In this document: piece by piece, positions 1 to 12,117 of the stretch
Numbering within the stretch: position 1 is the stretch's first letter
Layout of the letters: each line of letters opens with the position of its first letter
Origin: Brachionus plicatilis
Taxonomy: Eukaryota > Rotifera > Eurotatoria > Ploima > Brachionidae
Length of the DNA: 52,680 nt
Direction of reading: 5' to 3'
Assembly: GCA_010279815.1 (NCBI GenBank)
Contig: QEOQ01000544.1
Coordinates: 827,015-879,694 of the forward strand
The notes under the pieces: generated by a model
What the model was told of the DNA's origin: nothing
The model's input: only the letters and a program-made list of their open reading frames with translations
The model's database searches: none
Translations under genes and position numbers: made by a program

Positions 1-121
1 TATGTTTTGATAGATCCCCCAAAATTATTAACTTTGCAACCGAAACCGAAAATTATAAAAATAGATAAAAAAATTTAGGCACTAACAGGACTCAAAAGAA
101 CATTTTAAAAAGATTAAAAAC

Positions 122-630
122 CTCTGCTAAAGCCGTTGATGAAAGCTTTGAACTACTATTTCCGCTAGAAATTGAATCGGGAACAATTGTGCTTTCGATA
201 GTTGACGTAAAATTTTGTCTAGGTTCCAACAATTTTTTAATCCCTGGTGTTTCGGCTTTTTCGCATAATTCGCTTAAAAAAAATACAAAAGCATCCAAGT
301 CCCGAACATTTTTGCCTTTTAATTCATTGTATTTCTGAGTAAACTCGCTAGGATTTGACGAATTATTCGCCAATTTTGTTAGTGACTCATGCATCGGATG
401 CTAAAAAAGTTAATTCTTTAATATCTTCTAAAATAATAAAGTAAATAAATTACCAAAGCAGGGTTAAATGGTGTGCGATCCTTTTCCAAATACGTCACTA
501 TTTTGAATGCATCATTCTTTTTTAAACTAAACTACTGTTAAAAATGTACAATTCCTCTAAAGGTATTTTACCCGATAATTTCGGCAAGTTTGTCCACTCG
601 ATTGTGGAGCTGGAATTCATGACCAGACAT
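122..630 (-). CDS. TUBGCP2: Gamma-tubulin complex component 2, N-terminal exons (5' end only)
   Basis: GCP2 is a core subunit of the gamma-tubulin small complex that nucleates microtubules at centrosomes. Three exons read on the minus strand: 630-572, 526-454 and 400-about 122, with GT-AG borders that keep frame. Seen: the start MSGHEFQLHNRVDKL, then KIVTYLEKDRTPFNPAL, then FTQKYNELKGKNVRDLDAF and a Ser-rich stretch. Known: animal GCP2 begins with a short H/V/L-rich helix, a K-x-RTP segment and a (K)KYDELKSKN-type segment in this order, so I identify it by collinearity. The third donor (GAG|GTTTTT near 121) is a guess; the conserved GCP domains would lie beyond the left edge. The gene is head-to-head with MSH6. 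Confidence 0.72.
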
Positions 631-798
631 TTTTTGTTGAAAATTTTTAATTAATTTCAAATCTTAATTTTATCTTTGATTTTAAAATTTTTTTATGCAA
701 GTTTAGAGCGACTTGCTAAAAATTAGTCTTTCAAGTCTCTAAGTAAGAAATTTAAATTTTAAATAGTGCTTTTTGAAATAGAAAAAAAAAACTCAAAA
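631..798. promoter_or_regulatory. Shared intergenic region between GCP2 and MSH6 (candidate bidirectional promoter)
   Basis: Only 168 bp separate the two divergent start codons, so both 5' UTRs and both core promoters must fit here unless upstream noncoding exons exist. The stretch is A+T-rich with poly-A/T runs; I see no clear TATA box. The inference of a shared promoter rests on spacing alone. Confidence 0.45.
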
Positions 799-3700
799 AT
801 GTCTAATACATTGTTGAATTATTTTAAAAAAGGAGACAATTCTAGTCGGTCACCAGCACCTGTCAAAAAAGAAAAAACATTTACCACACCGAAATTAGAA
901 AAAGAAAATGCAAGACCTAAGGATGAGGCGGAAAAAATGGACACCGATTTATATGATGATGATATAATTGTGAGACCCAAGTTAGAGTTAAAGACCGTGG
1001 GCAACGATTCACCCAGAGTTAAGCGCAAACGCTTAATGATCGCATCAGATTCAGATTCAGAACCTGAATCTAAGCCTAAAACAAAAAAAAAACCTGAATC
1101 CTCACCTGAATTCGAGGCACAATCAGAGTCAGATTGTGACGATGACAGCTTTATTGTTGATGACGATGAAGATGAGCCAAAACCGAAAAAAAAAACCCAA
1201 TCAACCAAATCGATTAATTCGCCAAAAACTCCAAAATCCCGTGCTTCAAAGGCTAAACCAGAAACCCCTTCATCTGCAACAAAACCAAGTTTGAGCAGTT
1301 TCGCCGCTTCTACTGAAAACGATGGGCCTATAGAGGGAAAGTTTAAACACTACAACTATGACTTTCTACATGATGACAAAATCAAGTAAATTAGAAAAAA
1401 AATTGAGCTCATTTTTAATTCTGTACAAAGGGACCTAAATGGACGTTTTAAAAATGATCCCAATTATGATCCCAGAACTTTGTTAGTTCCAGAAAGCTTT
1501 AAAAAAACAATCACACCTGTAAGCATTTTAAAAATATTTTTGTAGAATTTTTTTGTTGCTAAACTTTGCCAGGGTCTTAGACAATGGTGGGACTTGAAAC
1601 AGCGAAATTTCGATGTGCTTCTGTTCTTCAAAGTTGGAAAATTTTACGAGTTGTACCACATGGATGCGGTAATTGCCGTAAAAGAGCTTGGATTGACTTT
1701 CATGAAAGGAGATTATGCACACTGTGGTTTCCCAGAAGTTGCGTTCAGTCGGTTCGCAGATGCGCTGGTCTCCAAAGGGTACAAAGTTGGCCGAGTGGAA
1801 CAGACTGAAACACCAGATATGATGGCTGAACGACTGAAAAAAATACGCGGAGATAAAACTGTGCGACGAGAAATTTGTCGCATTACCACGCCAGGAACAA
1901 AAACTTTTAATCTTCTGGATGGAGAAATAACAAATGCTTTCAGTCAGTATCTTTTCTCTCTTGTAGAAAAAGTGATCATGAATCAGGAAAAAAAGAGTCG
2001 AATTTTCGGAGTTTGCTTTGTGGACACATCATGTGGAAAAATTCATTTAGGCCAATTTGAAGATGACCGAAATTGCTCCAAACTCAGGACCACTTTGGCC
2101 CATTACCCGCCAGCTCATATTATTTATGAGCGTAATAATGTCACTAAAGAAACAAAGAGCATTATAGACTACCAGAATGGAATTAAAGAGCCCGTTAACC
2201 ATGATAAAGAAATGTACACTGCTTCAGCATTGCTTCGAATGCTCACTGAACATGACTACTTTAAGGAAAAAGGCGAGTTTGAATGGCCCGAACAGTTTAA
2301 GACGCTGCTCAGCGACCACGACTCTCTAGGCCTCACTGCTAAATCTGAGTATGAATCAGCCTTAAATGCAATGGGTGGTATTGTTTGGTGCCTGAAAAAA
2401 TGTCTCATAGACCACGAAATTTTGTCGATGAAAAATTTTGAAATCTACAGTCCAGTTGACAATTTGATTTCGACCGAAACTAAAAAAAAAGATTTAAAAA
2501 ATACTTTTTCAAAACAAAAGTACATGGTGCTTGATTCTATTTCGCTGACCAATCTGGAAATTTTTGAGAACAATTTTGATCAGACCCAAACGGGAAGTTT
2601 GTATGAAAAGCTCGATTTTTGTAATACTTTATTTGGCAAAAGATTGCTTAAATATTGGTTAGTTAATCCTCTGTGCGATCCAGAGTCCATAAATGATCGT
2701 TTGGACGCCATCGAAGATTTAAGAGACATGGAAGATAAACTGGGTTTGGTTGCCGACCAGCTCAAGTCTTTGCCTGATTTAGAAAGGCTCATTAGCAAGA
2801 TTCACCAGCTTGGCAATGTTGGCAAGGATCATCCTGAGTCTAGGGCCATTATGTACGAAAATGACACTTATAGCAAAAAAAAAGTCGAAGATTTTCTAAC
2901 TATTTTGACCGGCTTTGGCAATGCCTCCAAATTGTTCCATTCAATGAAAGATTTGGTGCCCAAATCAAACCTTCTCAAGACCATTTTGACTATTAACAAG
3001 GCCGAAGAGGTGGGAAAAAAACTCGGATTTCCTTATTTGGATGAATTGTTGGAAATTTTCAAAACAAGCTTTGATCCCGACGTGGCCAAGAGTACTGGTA
3101 AAATAATTCCATCTGAAGGAGTCAATGAAGACTACGACCAGGCTATTGGTGACATTAAACAATGTGAGCAAATTCTTGAAAAGTATCTAAAAGAACAGAA
3201 AAGAGAGTTCGGTTGCTCATTGAACTATTTTGGCTCCAACAAAAATCGGTACCAATTGGAAATACCTGAGCACAAGTGCAAAAATTTGCCAGACGATTTT
3301 GAGTTGACTTCTAGCAAAAAGGGTTTTAAGCGATATTGGAATTCGAACCTTAAGGAAATGATCTCTAAATTGACACAGGCCGAGGAAAGAAGAGAAAAAG
3401 CTTTACGTGACACCATGAAATGTTTATTTAAAAAATTTGATAATCATTTTAATGTGTGGAGCCGAGCTGTGCAATGTTTGGCAATATTGGATGTTCTGGT
3501 CAGTATGACCCAGTATGTAAGAAATTCAGATTCAGACATGTGCCGACCAGAGATAATAATGCTAGATGAAAATAGCGATGGTTTAACGCCTTTTATTGAT
3601 ATCAAAAATGGTCGACATCCTTGTTTGGGCAAGACAGCTAGCGGTGACTTTATTCCCAACGATTTGGTTATTGGTTGTCAAGATGCAAATAACAATTGGC

Positions 3701-4317
3701 AAAAAAACCCGTTGGTCATAGTCACAGGTCCTAACATGGGCGGAAAGTCTACTTTAATGCGTCAAGTTGGTTTGATTGTAATTCTTGCTCAAATGGGATG
3801 CTATGTTCCGGCAGAAAGTTGCCGACTAAGTCCAATAGACAGAATATTCACGCGTATTGGTGCGAGTGATAAAATTATGGCTGGTGAGAGCACTTTTTAT
3901 CTCGAATTAAGTGAAACAGCTTCAATTTTGCACCATGCCTCGAAGCATTCGCTGGTGCTGATGGACGAGTTGGGTCGTGGCACTGCAACTTTTGATGGCA
4001 CTGCAATTGCCTACAGTGTGGTTAAGGAATTAGCACACAATATAAATTGTAGAACGCTTTTTTCTACCCATTATCATCATTTAGTCGAAGAATTCACTGA
4101 CAAAGACAACGTTAGCATGGGTCATATGCAATGCATGGTTAATGATGATGATCAGAGCATAACTTTTTTGTATAAATTTGGCGAGGGTGCTTGTCCAAAA
4201 AGTCATGGCTTTAATGCAGCTCGACTGGCGGAAGTTCCTGAAGAAATAATTAATCTGGGATCTGTTAAATCAATTGAATTTGAAAATTTTTCTAAAAAAA
4301 TTCAATTGCTAAAGTAA
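799..4317 (+). CDS. MSH6: DNA mismatch repair protein MSH6
   Basis: MSH6 pairs with MSH2 as MutS-alpha and recognises base mismatches and small loops in the nucleus. Exons 799-1385, 1431-1518 and 1573-4317 join in frame to about 1139 residues. I start at 799 because MSNTLLNYF resembles the PCNA-binding (PIP) start of MSH6; the open frame further upstream has no ATG. Residues 1-200 are charged and disordered. Mismatch-binding Phe-x-Glu lies at F249-Y250-E251. The ATPase has Walker A GPNMGGKST (from 944), the MAGESTF segment, Walker B LVLMDE (D1023/E1024) and STHYHH. The gene ends shortly after the conserved C-terminal helix region, as in other MSH6 proteins. It has no PWWP domain, and the PIP-like motif lacks the usual leading Gln. 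Many vertebrate MSH6 proteins are longer because of PWWP. The assignment over MSH2/3 rests on the GKFYELYHMDA context and the N-terminal PIP-like start. Confidence 0.95.
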
Positions 4318-7300
4318 TTTTATTTAAACATATTCTTTTTATTTTGTTTAATTATTTAATTTTCAGAAAAGTGATGCATTTGAGTAAAAAAAATGAAATA
4401 TGTGAAATTACCGAAAAATTCAAATCTCTAGCACATTAATGTGTTTTAAATTAAATGAAAAAACTCTTATTTTTTTTTAGAAATTGATCTCAAATTCCGA
4501 ATGATTTTTTTGTATTTTATTTTAATATCCAAAAAAACGTTTTGTCTAATTTTTTGTCACTGTCAATGAATTTAATCAATGAATTTAATTATTTTGAAAT
4601 ATATATTTTTTCCAATTGAGCAAATTTAAATAAAAAAAATTATTATTTTAACGATTAAATATTTTAATTTTTTGAAAATAATTATGATTTACAATATTCT
4701 AATAATTTTAAAAAAGAAGAAGATGAAAGCTTCAGTATACCATGATAACTTAGGTAATTAGTGAAGCAAGGGCATTGTAAATTTTCATTCAAATATTTTA
4801 AAAATTACAAAAATAAAATTCTTTTTAATTAATTTAAATTAAAAATTGTGCTTTTTAAACTTTGATGATGAAAAAACTTGAAACAAAATAAGTTTTACTC
4901 ATAATTGTTTATAAGTCATAGTCAGAATTTATTTTTTTAACACAGAAAATATTAATGATCAAATAAATATCAATATTTTGAGATTCCTTTTTTTTGTCTG
5001 TATGATCTATTCTAATTGTATTTTTTTTTGCAAGTTGTAAATTTATTCTATTTAAATGCTAAAATTCAGTAAACGCTACTTAAATAAATTTGAATTGTAA
5101 AGAAATACAACTTATAAGTTTGGACTAGTTTATTTTTTAAGTAATTGGAAATTAAGAATAACAAAAAATTAAATTTTCGATTTTAAATTTCTAAATTTAT
5201 GATTTTTTTCATTAAACAGGGGTGTTAAATGATTCATCAGTTTTAAACTGTTTGCAACGTTCAGCTATTGGAAATTTTTCGAATGAGATTAAAATTTAGA
5301 ATTAGATAATTTTACCCTTTACCCTTTATTTCCCAAGAATCAATTTCAGCAAAATAAAATTTTGGTGAATATCATGTTCCAATTATTGACCAGAAGGGCC
5401 ACAAGTACATTCCATCATTTGTCGATACTCTCGTTGATTAATTCTAGAGGTTGGTCACTTTCGATTTATTTAGGATTTTGTATTATATTTTTTCTTTTTC
5501 AATTAGCTTATGGGGCATTAAATTTGAGTAAATTAAATTTAATTAAATAAGCTAAATCAAATTAACCCTTTGAGGAAATTAAATCAAAAAATTCGGATTT
5601 ATTTTAGATCTTGAAAAAAATCTTAAAAAGCTTAGAAATAGAATAAAACTTTTTTCTGCACACAAGGCGTAGCATGTTTTCTATCTATTTTTCATTTTGA
5701 TTAATTTAGATACTGGGATTTTTTTTTATTCATTCAAATTTTATAAATAACTGAATTTATCCATATGAAATGTCTTTTTTATGAAAAAAAGAAAATTTTT
5801 TGAAACCTGTTCATTAAATGGCACTACTTACAGTGTTTCTGCCTTAGTTGAAAATTGATTATCTTAAAAATTTTAAGTTAATTTATGAAAAATTAAATAT
5901 TTACTAGTAAAACGGCTAAAGCTTTTTCTTAAAAATATTATTTTTAGACGATCTCCTTTGGAATTACATAAATTCACGTTAGATTATGGTAAAAGCAAAT
6001 GAGAGTTATGGTCAGAAAAAAAGATCATATATTAGTATTTAAAAAAAATTATTTGATATTTTTATTTTACATAAATATTAATTTAAAACACAAAAAAAAT
6101 ATTTATCTTGTTTTTAAAGGAAAATAATCAAAGGCTCTTTAAAACAACTTATTATTATAACAAAATTCTAGAGATAGAATTCGCTATTTCTGCTTAGGTT
6201 GAAGAATGAAAACCATTTAAAAAAAAGTGAAACTAAAAAAAGAGGCATAAAATTAAATCTCGCAATTTTTTAAATGTTAATCAGCTCATAAGTGTTCTTA
6301 ACTTTTTTGAATAAAAAAATTATATCTAAAAGGTTAAAAGGAAAAAAAATAACTAAAAACTGTCAAGAGTCGCTAATTAGGCAGTTAGATTGCTACATAA
6401 CAAAAAATTCATTCTTTTAAATGAAAAAAGCAGAAAGTTTTATTAAAATTATTGACTTAAATTTTTCATACAACTTTTTTACCATTTTCGATAAAAAGTT
6501 TTAATATTTACATCTCTCTTTGTTTTTATTCCTCGCCCTACAGCCTGAAATCTGTTAATATTAAAGAGATCAAAATGATTAATTAAGTCCAGCATTGAGC
6601 AAATAAAATTGTTTATATCTTCTAATAAATACAGAAGGATGAATTAATTGCATTGTATTGAGTTAAAATTTTAATTTTTGTCACATTAATTTTGAGTAAA
6701 AAAAAATTTTATTTCTTAGGAATCGTGTTTATTTTAGTTTATTTTGTATTAGTTTATTGATTTTAATGTATTTTAATAAAAATTGGAATTGTTCTATAAG
6801 CATCACTTCTTAAGTATTTGAAAATTTTAAATTAATATTAATAATAATTTTTCTTTATCATCAAAAATATTGAACTTGGAATTTAAATTTTATTGTTTAA
6901 AAATGAAATTAAAACAATCAGTTAATCTAAGTTTCATTTTTCTGGTTTATTTATATTTTCCTAAAAAATTCAACTTTATTAAAATGACTTCTATAATTAA
7001 ATCAGATTCTTTTTGGGAACAGATGATTTAAACATTTTTCGATTTAAATTTCTTTCGTGTGTATGAAAAGCGGTTATGATTAAAAACAATAAAAGCAAAA
7101 CTTGTAAATGTTTAAAATTAAAAAATACAAAGACTTCTTATGAAATTGAAAATTTTCAAAACTCAAAACTTACTAATTGCTACTTTATAGTTTATTCATA
7201 AAATCAATCACGTGTGAAAGTATCGTGTTCGTCAATTTCACTTCTTTACCTTAAACAACATTAAATTGTTTAATTACTTTTTAGCAAAAAAACAATACTT

Positions 7301-7886
7301 TTTGATTTTATTTTTTAAATTATAATTTTATAAAAATTTAGCTGAAAGGATTGATTAAGTTCCATTTCAATCTGCCTGGGTCTTTTTCAAATTATGTTTT
7401 TTAAAGATATAAAAATAATAATATCGTGTTTTATATCTGATCTATTGTCAAAAAAAGACTAATTAGAATTTTAATTTATTGCATTAATACTTTTGATTGA
7501 AGTTAAAAAAAATTTTAATTTTTTTGAAAAAATTCTTAGTAAATTGAAAATATTTGGACAAATTCTATGAAAAAAAAACAATTCATCGTTTTTCTGTTTA
7601 AATTTTGTTTAGCTCATTTTCGTAAGTTTTTTAATTGATTGAGTGTTTTAGAGAGCTAAGAAATTTGTTCAATTACTCAAAAATTGAGTAATTTTAAGCT
7701 CTTTTTTAAAAGGTAAATTTAAAATAAATTATGATCGTTTCTGGAAATCGCGACAACCATTCTTTCCAGTTAATTAAAAAACAAAGCAAACTAATACAAA
7801 AGAAATTCCTAAATTGTCTTTTTATTGCATGCCAAAACAAATTCAATCACGAATATTCACTTTTCTCATTTAACATCGAAGCCTAA
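4318..7886. other. Gene-poor A+T-rich spacer
   Basis: About 3.6 kb of A+T-rich sequence with frequent stops in all frames. The only run resembling coding sequence is at 5362-5450, where two overlapping frames stay open for 25-60 codons; one reads GEYHVPIIDQKGHKY before a stop. I cannot link it to a gene and treat it as a possible relic. No RNA gene or array recognised. Confidence 0.5.
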
Positions 7887-9536
7887 ATGGATTTTTATCC
7901 ACCGTTGAATCTAGATCAAATATTTGACAAGACCATCAACGACTTTGCTTTGACCAAGTTTGGATTTGCCAAATCATTGACTAAAAGCAAAAGTCATGTT
8001 AAAATTGTAGCAAAACACTCAAATGAAAACTTTGTAAAATCAAAAAGCCTTTGTCAATCTTCCCCAATTAGAATTTTGCGCAAATTAGGTCTAAATGAGC
8101 GAATTTTTCATGGAATAAGCGACACTAATCGAAGCTACATCTACCGAACTGTAATTATAAACACCAAAATAAATCTTTTCAAAAATACACCTGTTATCTT
8201 CAAATCAATTGATGAATGGAAGTCAATGCACCCTTTGCTTAGGTGCAGGGTTTTCACTGCCAATGACAAATACTTCGCATATGCCTCAGAGGAAACAATT
8301 AAAAGCAATTCAAATGTGAATTTGTATCGTTACCAGTCCAATCATGTGACTAGTTGTGACGACATTTGGAAGCTGTTAGTCGAAAGAGAGATGACTCTTC
8401 CTTTAAATGGAAGAAATGGTCTATTGTGGCGACTGACTTTTTTTCATGTAAAAACAGTAGCCAAATCAGACATGGAAGAATTTTACTACGCTGTCATTCT
8501 CACTTTTGATCACTCTATAATGGACGGCCGAAGTTCTTATTCCAGCCTTTTGCAATTATTTTCTTTAATTGAAAATAATTATTCAAAAATAGAAAATAAA
8601 ATAATTGAAAAGCCACTTTTGCCCGCCAAAGAAGATTTGTTCAAACCAATTTTTAATGAAAAATTCCAAATAGATTATTATTCAAAAAGACCCGACTTTG
8701 TGGTTGCTTCCAATTCGGATGCTTACATTCGCCTAAAAAAATTGACTTGCGAAGAAGAGGCCAAAGGAGTTGTTTACTCTCATGAAAACTTTCCTGTCAC
8801 TACAGTCAAAGAATTGATACAAATATCCAAAGAAAATAATTCTAAATTTAGAAGTTTGGTAATTCAAAAGACCGATTTCGATAGAATAATTCAAAAATGT
8901 AAAGAGAATAAAGTAAAGATAACAATGTTTTTGAATATGTGTCTGGTGCAAGCTGTGAGGTTGTTATATGAAAAATTTGATGATGAGCTCAATTATTTGA
9001 TTCAGGAGCCTGTGATACATTTTGCGACCAATATTAGCCTTAGGGAGTTTGAGGAGTACACTAATCAAAGCAAGGATAAAAATGAAACAATTGGGTGCTA
9101 CATAAGCTTGGCGTTTTCGAGTTATGATAAGCCGATGAGTTATGGAACGCGAAATTGGGAACATAATTTTTGGAGCCTTTGCCAACATGAGACAGAAATG
9201 TTTCACTCTAGACTTAAAAACAGGGAGTTTATCCATTCGATTCGATTGCCAAATAAAAAAAAGAATTTTGACGAGTTTTTTTATCATTTTGGCAATTCAA
9301 ATCTTGGAATTTTAGATTCGTCCATAAGCGAAAAAAAGTTGATCAGAGTCAAACAAACTTTTGCTACGTGCAAATTTTCCAAAGAAAATTCTTTATGTTG
9401 GTTCACCAATTTAATGGCCACCATTGATAGTCAATTGTGTTGGACAATATCATTTAATTCTTGTTTTATTAGTCAAGAAATGATCGGTCTTCTAATAGAC
9501 AATTTAACTCAAATCATTAAACAGCTAATAAAATAA
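7887..9536 (+). CDS. Condensation-domain/acetyltransferase-like CoA-dependent acyltransferase
   Basis: Single uninterrupted frame of 549 codons. Around residues 210-217 it contains DHSIMDGRS, matching the HxxxDG active-site motif of the chloramphenicol acetyltransferase-like superfamily (NRPS condensation domains, alcohol acetyltransferases, PapA-type acyltransferases); in that motif the second His is the general base. The usual HHxxxDG has Asp in place of the first His here. Near the C-terminus the segment WTISFNSCFISQEMIG resembles the end of the second half-domain of these enzymes. No signal peptide, adenylation or carrier domain is seen, so it is a free-standing enzyme; the acyl donor and acceptor cannot be inferred. 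It lacks introns, unlike most neighbours, which fits horizontal acquisition or retroposition but does not prove either. Start: first ATG after an in-frame stop. Confidence 0.7.
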   Translation: MDFYPPLNLDQIFDKTINDFALTKFGFAKSLTKSKSHVKIVAKHSNENFVKSKSLCQSSPIRILRKLGLNERIFHGISDTNRSYIYRTVIINTKINLFKNTPVIFKSIDEWKSMHPLLRCRVFTANDKYFAYASEETIKSNSNVNLYRYQSNHVTSCDDIWKLLVEREMTLPLNGRNGLLWRLTFFHVKTVAKSDMEEFYYAVILTFDHSIMDGRSSYSSLLQLFSLIENNYSKIENKIIEKPLLPAKEDLFKPIFNEKFQIDYYSKRPDFVVASNSDAYIRLKKLTCEEEAKGVVYSHENFPVTTVKELIQISKENNSKFRSLVIQKTDFDRIIQKCKENKVKITMFLNMCLVQAVRLLYEKFDDELNYLIQEPVIHFATNISLREFEEYTNQSKDKNETIGCYISLAFSSYDKPMSYGTRNWEHNFWSLCQHETEMFHSRLKNREFIHSIRLPNKKKNFDEFFYHFGNSNLGILDSSISEKKLIRVKQTFATCKFSKENSLCWFTNLMATIDSQLCWTISFNSCFISQEMIGLLIDNLTQIIKQLIK

Positions 9537-10934
9537 ATGAAAATTACATATGTTTTAATTTTTATAATTAAGAAAAATTAATTTTTTTAAAAAAGATTTT
9601 ACAAAATTAAAAAATTAATTATAAGATATTTGGTGTTTACATATTATTATGAGTTCATTTTTATTAATTTTTTTTTCAAAGTGTGAAGTTAATGAAGAAA
9701 TGTATGTTGGAGTTAAATTAAAGCAACGTGCATCAGCATCCATAGAAGAAGAATCGAGTAACTTGTCATGTCTCGAGAATATGAACATATCTAGCTTGAA
9801 GGGTCATTTTATTTTTTGATTCCTTAAGGGAGAAGAAATATAAACAGATCAATGCTTTATGCTCCAAATAGAATCTAGAAGATAAGAAGAATAAAATTTT
9901 TAATTTCGATTTTACCTAGAAAATAAATAATTTTGCAATCTTTAATTAATGAAATATTTTTTTAATCAAATAAACTTTTATAAATAATGGCTAAGGATTA
10001 AAGAAAAAAAATGAAAGTAAATATCTTTTTTGAACCAACTTTATTAATGCATAATTTGAAATATTTATTTTCAAAATTTTTGTTGTCATAGAAGCTTGTT
10101 CAAATTTTCGAGATACTTAGTTAAAATTCCATCTTTTAATTATGTAATAATAATTATTTTATTTTGAAAGTGAAAAGGTGACAAGAAAAAAATGAATCAA
10201 AAACAAAAACAAATTTGAAATTTTCATTTATTAATTCAATTAAATTAAAAAAAAACTATATTTTCTTGCCTCATGTTTTTAGCTTTACTTTGGAGAAGAA
10301 GTTTTGATTAGAGTAAAATTTAAAAACCAGTTGTTGTAATATCCTTAATACCGGTCTTGTCGCATATTAGGTAATCAGTCAGCTCTTGCGAAATATATAA
10401 ATATTAATCATCGAATATCTGGTTACACGTTATTCTTTCGTTTAATGATCAATTTGATTATTTGATCACAAAAATTCTAAACTTTCATGTTTCATTTTAT
10501 CGTAGAATAAAATTCAAAAAATCCTCATGACAAATCACAACTTTAAATAATATGAAAAAAAGATAAAAATAGCTGAAGATAAAATGGACTATAAACATTC
10601 AATTAGTTAGCCTTATGGTATTTAACTACGAATAGAAAATAATTTTACTTTATTTATTAAAAAAGTTCTGTGATAATAAAATCAAGTATAAACATTTTTT
10701 TATCTTTGATGGTAACTAAAATATTTTATTTTAATTTAAATTGAGCAAGAAAAAAAATATTGCAGTGTTACATTCCATATCTGAATATTCTTGTTTTGTT
10801 AAAAATTATTAAAATTCTTGAACAAATTATTTTCTAATGAATGAATACAGGCTCTAAAATTAGAAGTGATTGCGAAACTCTGAAGTTTTTCTATTTAAAA
10901 AACTCATGAAATTTTTGAAATTTTATCAATAAAA
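9537..10934. other. Spacer with one short open stretch
   Basis: A+T-rich spacer of 1.4 kb. At 9682-9819 (plus) a 45-codon frame preceded by a T-rich tract and CAAAG stays open and reads like protein (MYVGVKLKQRASAS, then IEEESSNLSCLEN). It could be an exon or exon relic; no partner exon was found. Nothing else recognisable. Confidence 0.3.
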
Positions 10935-11964
10935 ATGAATGTAAATAAAAGTACAGATTGTGTTCCTAGCGAACTAAAGGAATTGATAAGAATAATTGTT
11001 CTTAATTTTTATGGATTTGATTTCTATGTATGCATAGAATACTTGATGATTTATCTTTGTTTGCGCGAGGAGGATTTAGCAGAGATGCTCAAGTTAGATC
11101 CAAAAATAGTCCACGAACATTTATTTACACTAAAAAAGGATAAGTTTTTAAATGAAAAATTAACAGTGGACATTCAGAAAGATGGTAAACACATTAAACA
11201 CCACTTATTTTATATAAACTACATATCAGCTGTAAATATGATCAAGTATAAAATAGACAAGATTAGAGAACGTATTGAAAATGAGGAGCTTAAAACCACA
11301 GAGAGTGTTTACAAATGTGTCAACTGTTCCAAAGTTTTTAACGAATTTGACTTAAAAGAAATTTTCATGACAATGAGATGTTCTCGTTGTTACGGTGAAA
11401 TACGCGAAGATATTCACCAATTCCGAAATTTATTACCAATGTTCAATACAAAAATGAGCCGGGTTTTTGAATTACTGAAAAAAGTGGACCAAATAAATCT
11501 TCCGCTGTCGGTTCTCAGACCTGTGGCTCATAGCGAGCATTTAATTCATCGAAAGCCAGTTTTAACAGATCAGATAAATTATGTAAGAAAAGAAGACTTA
11601 AAGACAAAGGATCTTGAAATCCTAAAGTCTAGTGAGACAAAAAATTTCAAGAATGATAAAGATAATGAAGAAAATGTTTTTGCAAAGCTTCTTAAATATG
11701 AGTTTAAACAAATTAAATTTAATAATGGTTATTTTTATATTTAAAATTTTTAATTTTTAAAAAATTTTTAAATTAGATCAATTCGTGTCTAGTTTAGATA
11801 AAGAAGCTGATGAAAAAAATTTTCCAACAATTCTAGTCAATGGAAAGACAATACGATTTGATAAGATTACACCTGAACTAACCGATGAGATGAATGAACG
11901 GGAAAAAGAAACGTACATAAATGTTATTAGTGATTTGTATTATCAAGTATACGATAATTTTTAA
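10935..11964 (+). CDS. GTF2E1: Transcription initiation factor IIE subunit alpha
   Basis: TFIIE-alpha recruits and regulates TFIIH at RNA polymerase II promoters. Two exons, 10935-11727 and 11777-11964, join in phase 1 through a 49-nt intron (G|GTTATT ... TTAG|AT) to 326 residues. Residues 10-100 form the N-terminal winged-helix region (LREEDLAEMLKLDPKIVHEHL). A zinc ribbon follows with C128-x2-C131 and C149-x2-C152. Exon 2 encodes FPTILVNGKTIRFDKITPEL followed by MNEREKETYI, matching the conserved C-terminal 'V-x-G-x-x ... M-x-x-x-E-K-x-x-Y-I' block of animal TFIIE-alpha. The protein is shorter than the roughly 440-residue vertebrate form; the linker between zinc ribbon and C-terminal block is compressed and only weakly acidic. 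Confidence 0.9.
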
Positions 11965-12117
11965 TTTTCCAATTACTCTTCAAATTAATTATTATTTTTA
12001 TTTTATATTTATTAAAATTTTTTTTTTAAAAATACATTTTTATAACATTGATTTGCTTCGATTTTCATAATAAACTTAATTAAAAAAATTTTTTTTCTTT
12101 TTTTTTTAAATTTAAGT
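11965..12117. other. 3' flank of the TFIIE-alpha gene
   Basis: Very A+T-rich with long T runs. An AATAAA-like signal (AATAAAC, about 12068) could serve 3' end formation. Nothing else seen. Confidence 0.3.

Noticed and set aside
766..798. Upstream extension of the MSH6 frame
   Set aside because: It has no ATG; the PIP-like start at 799 is the natural N-terminus.
819..1208. Minus-strand frame opposite MSH6 exon 1
   Set aside because: Shadow of low-complexity Ser/Asp/Lys coding sequence; no independent protein character.
5362..5550. Small membrane-like open frame
   Set aside because: Starts at GTG, no splice context, and an overlapping frame looks equally protein-like; not enough to call a gene.
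8964..9287. Minus-strand frame opposite the acyltransferase
   Set aside because: Shadow frame with unlikely composition.
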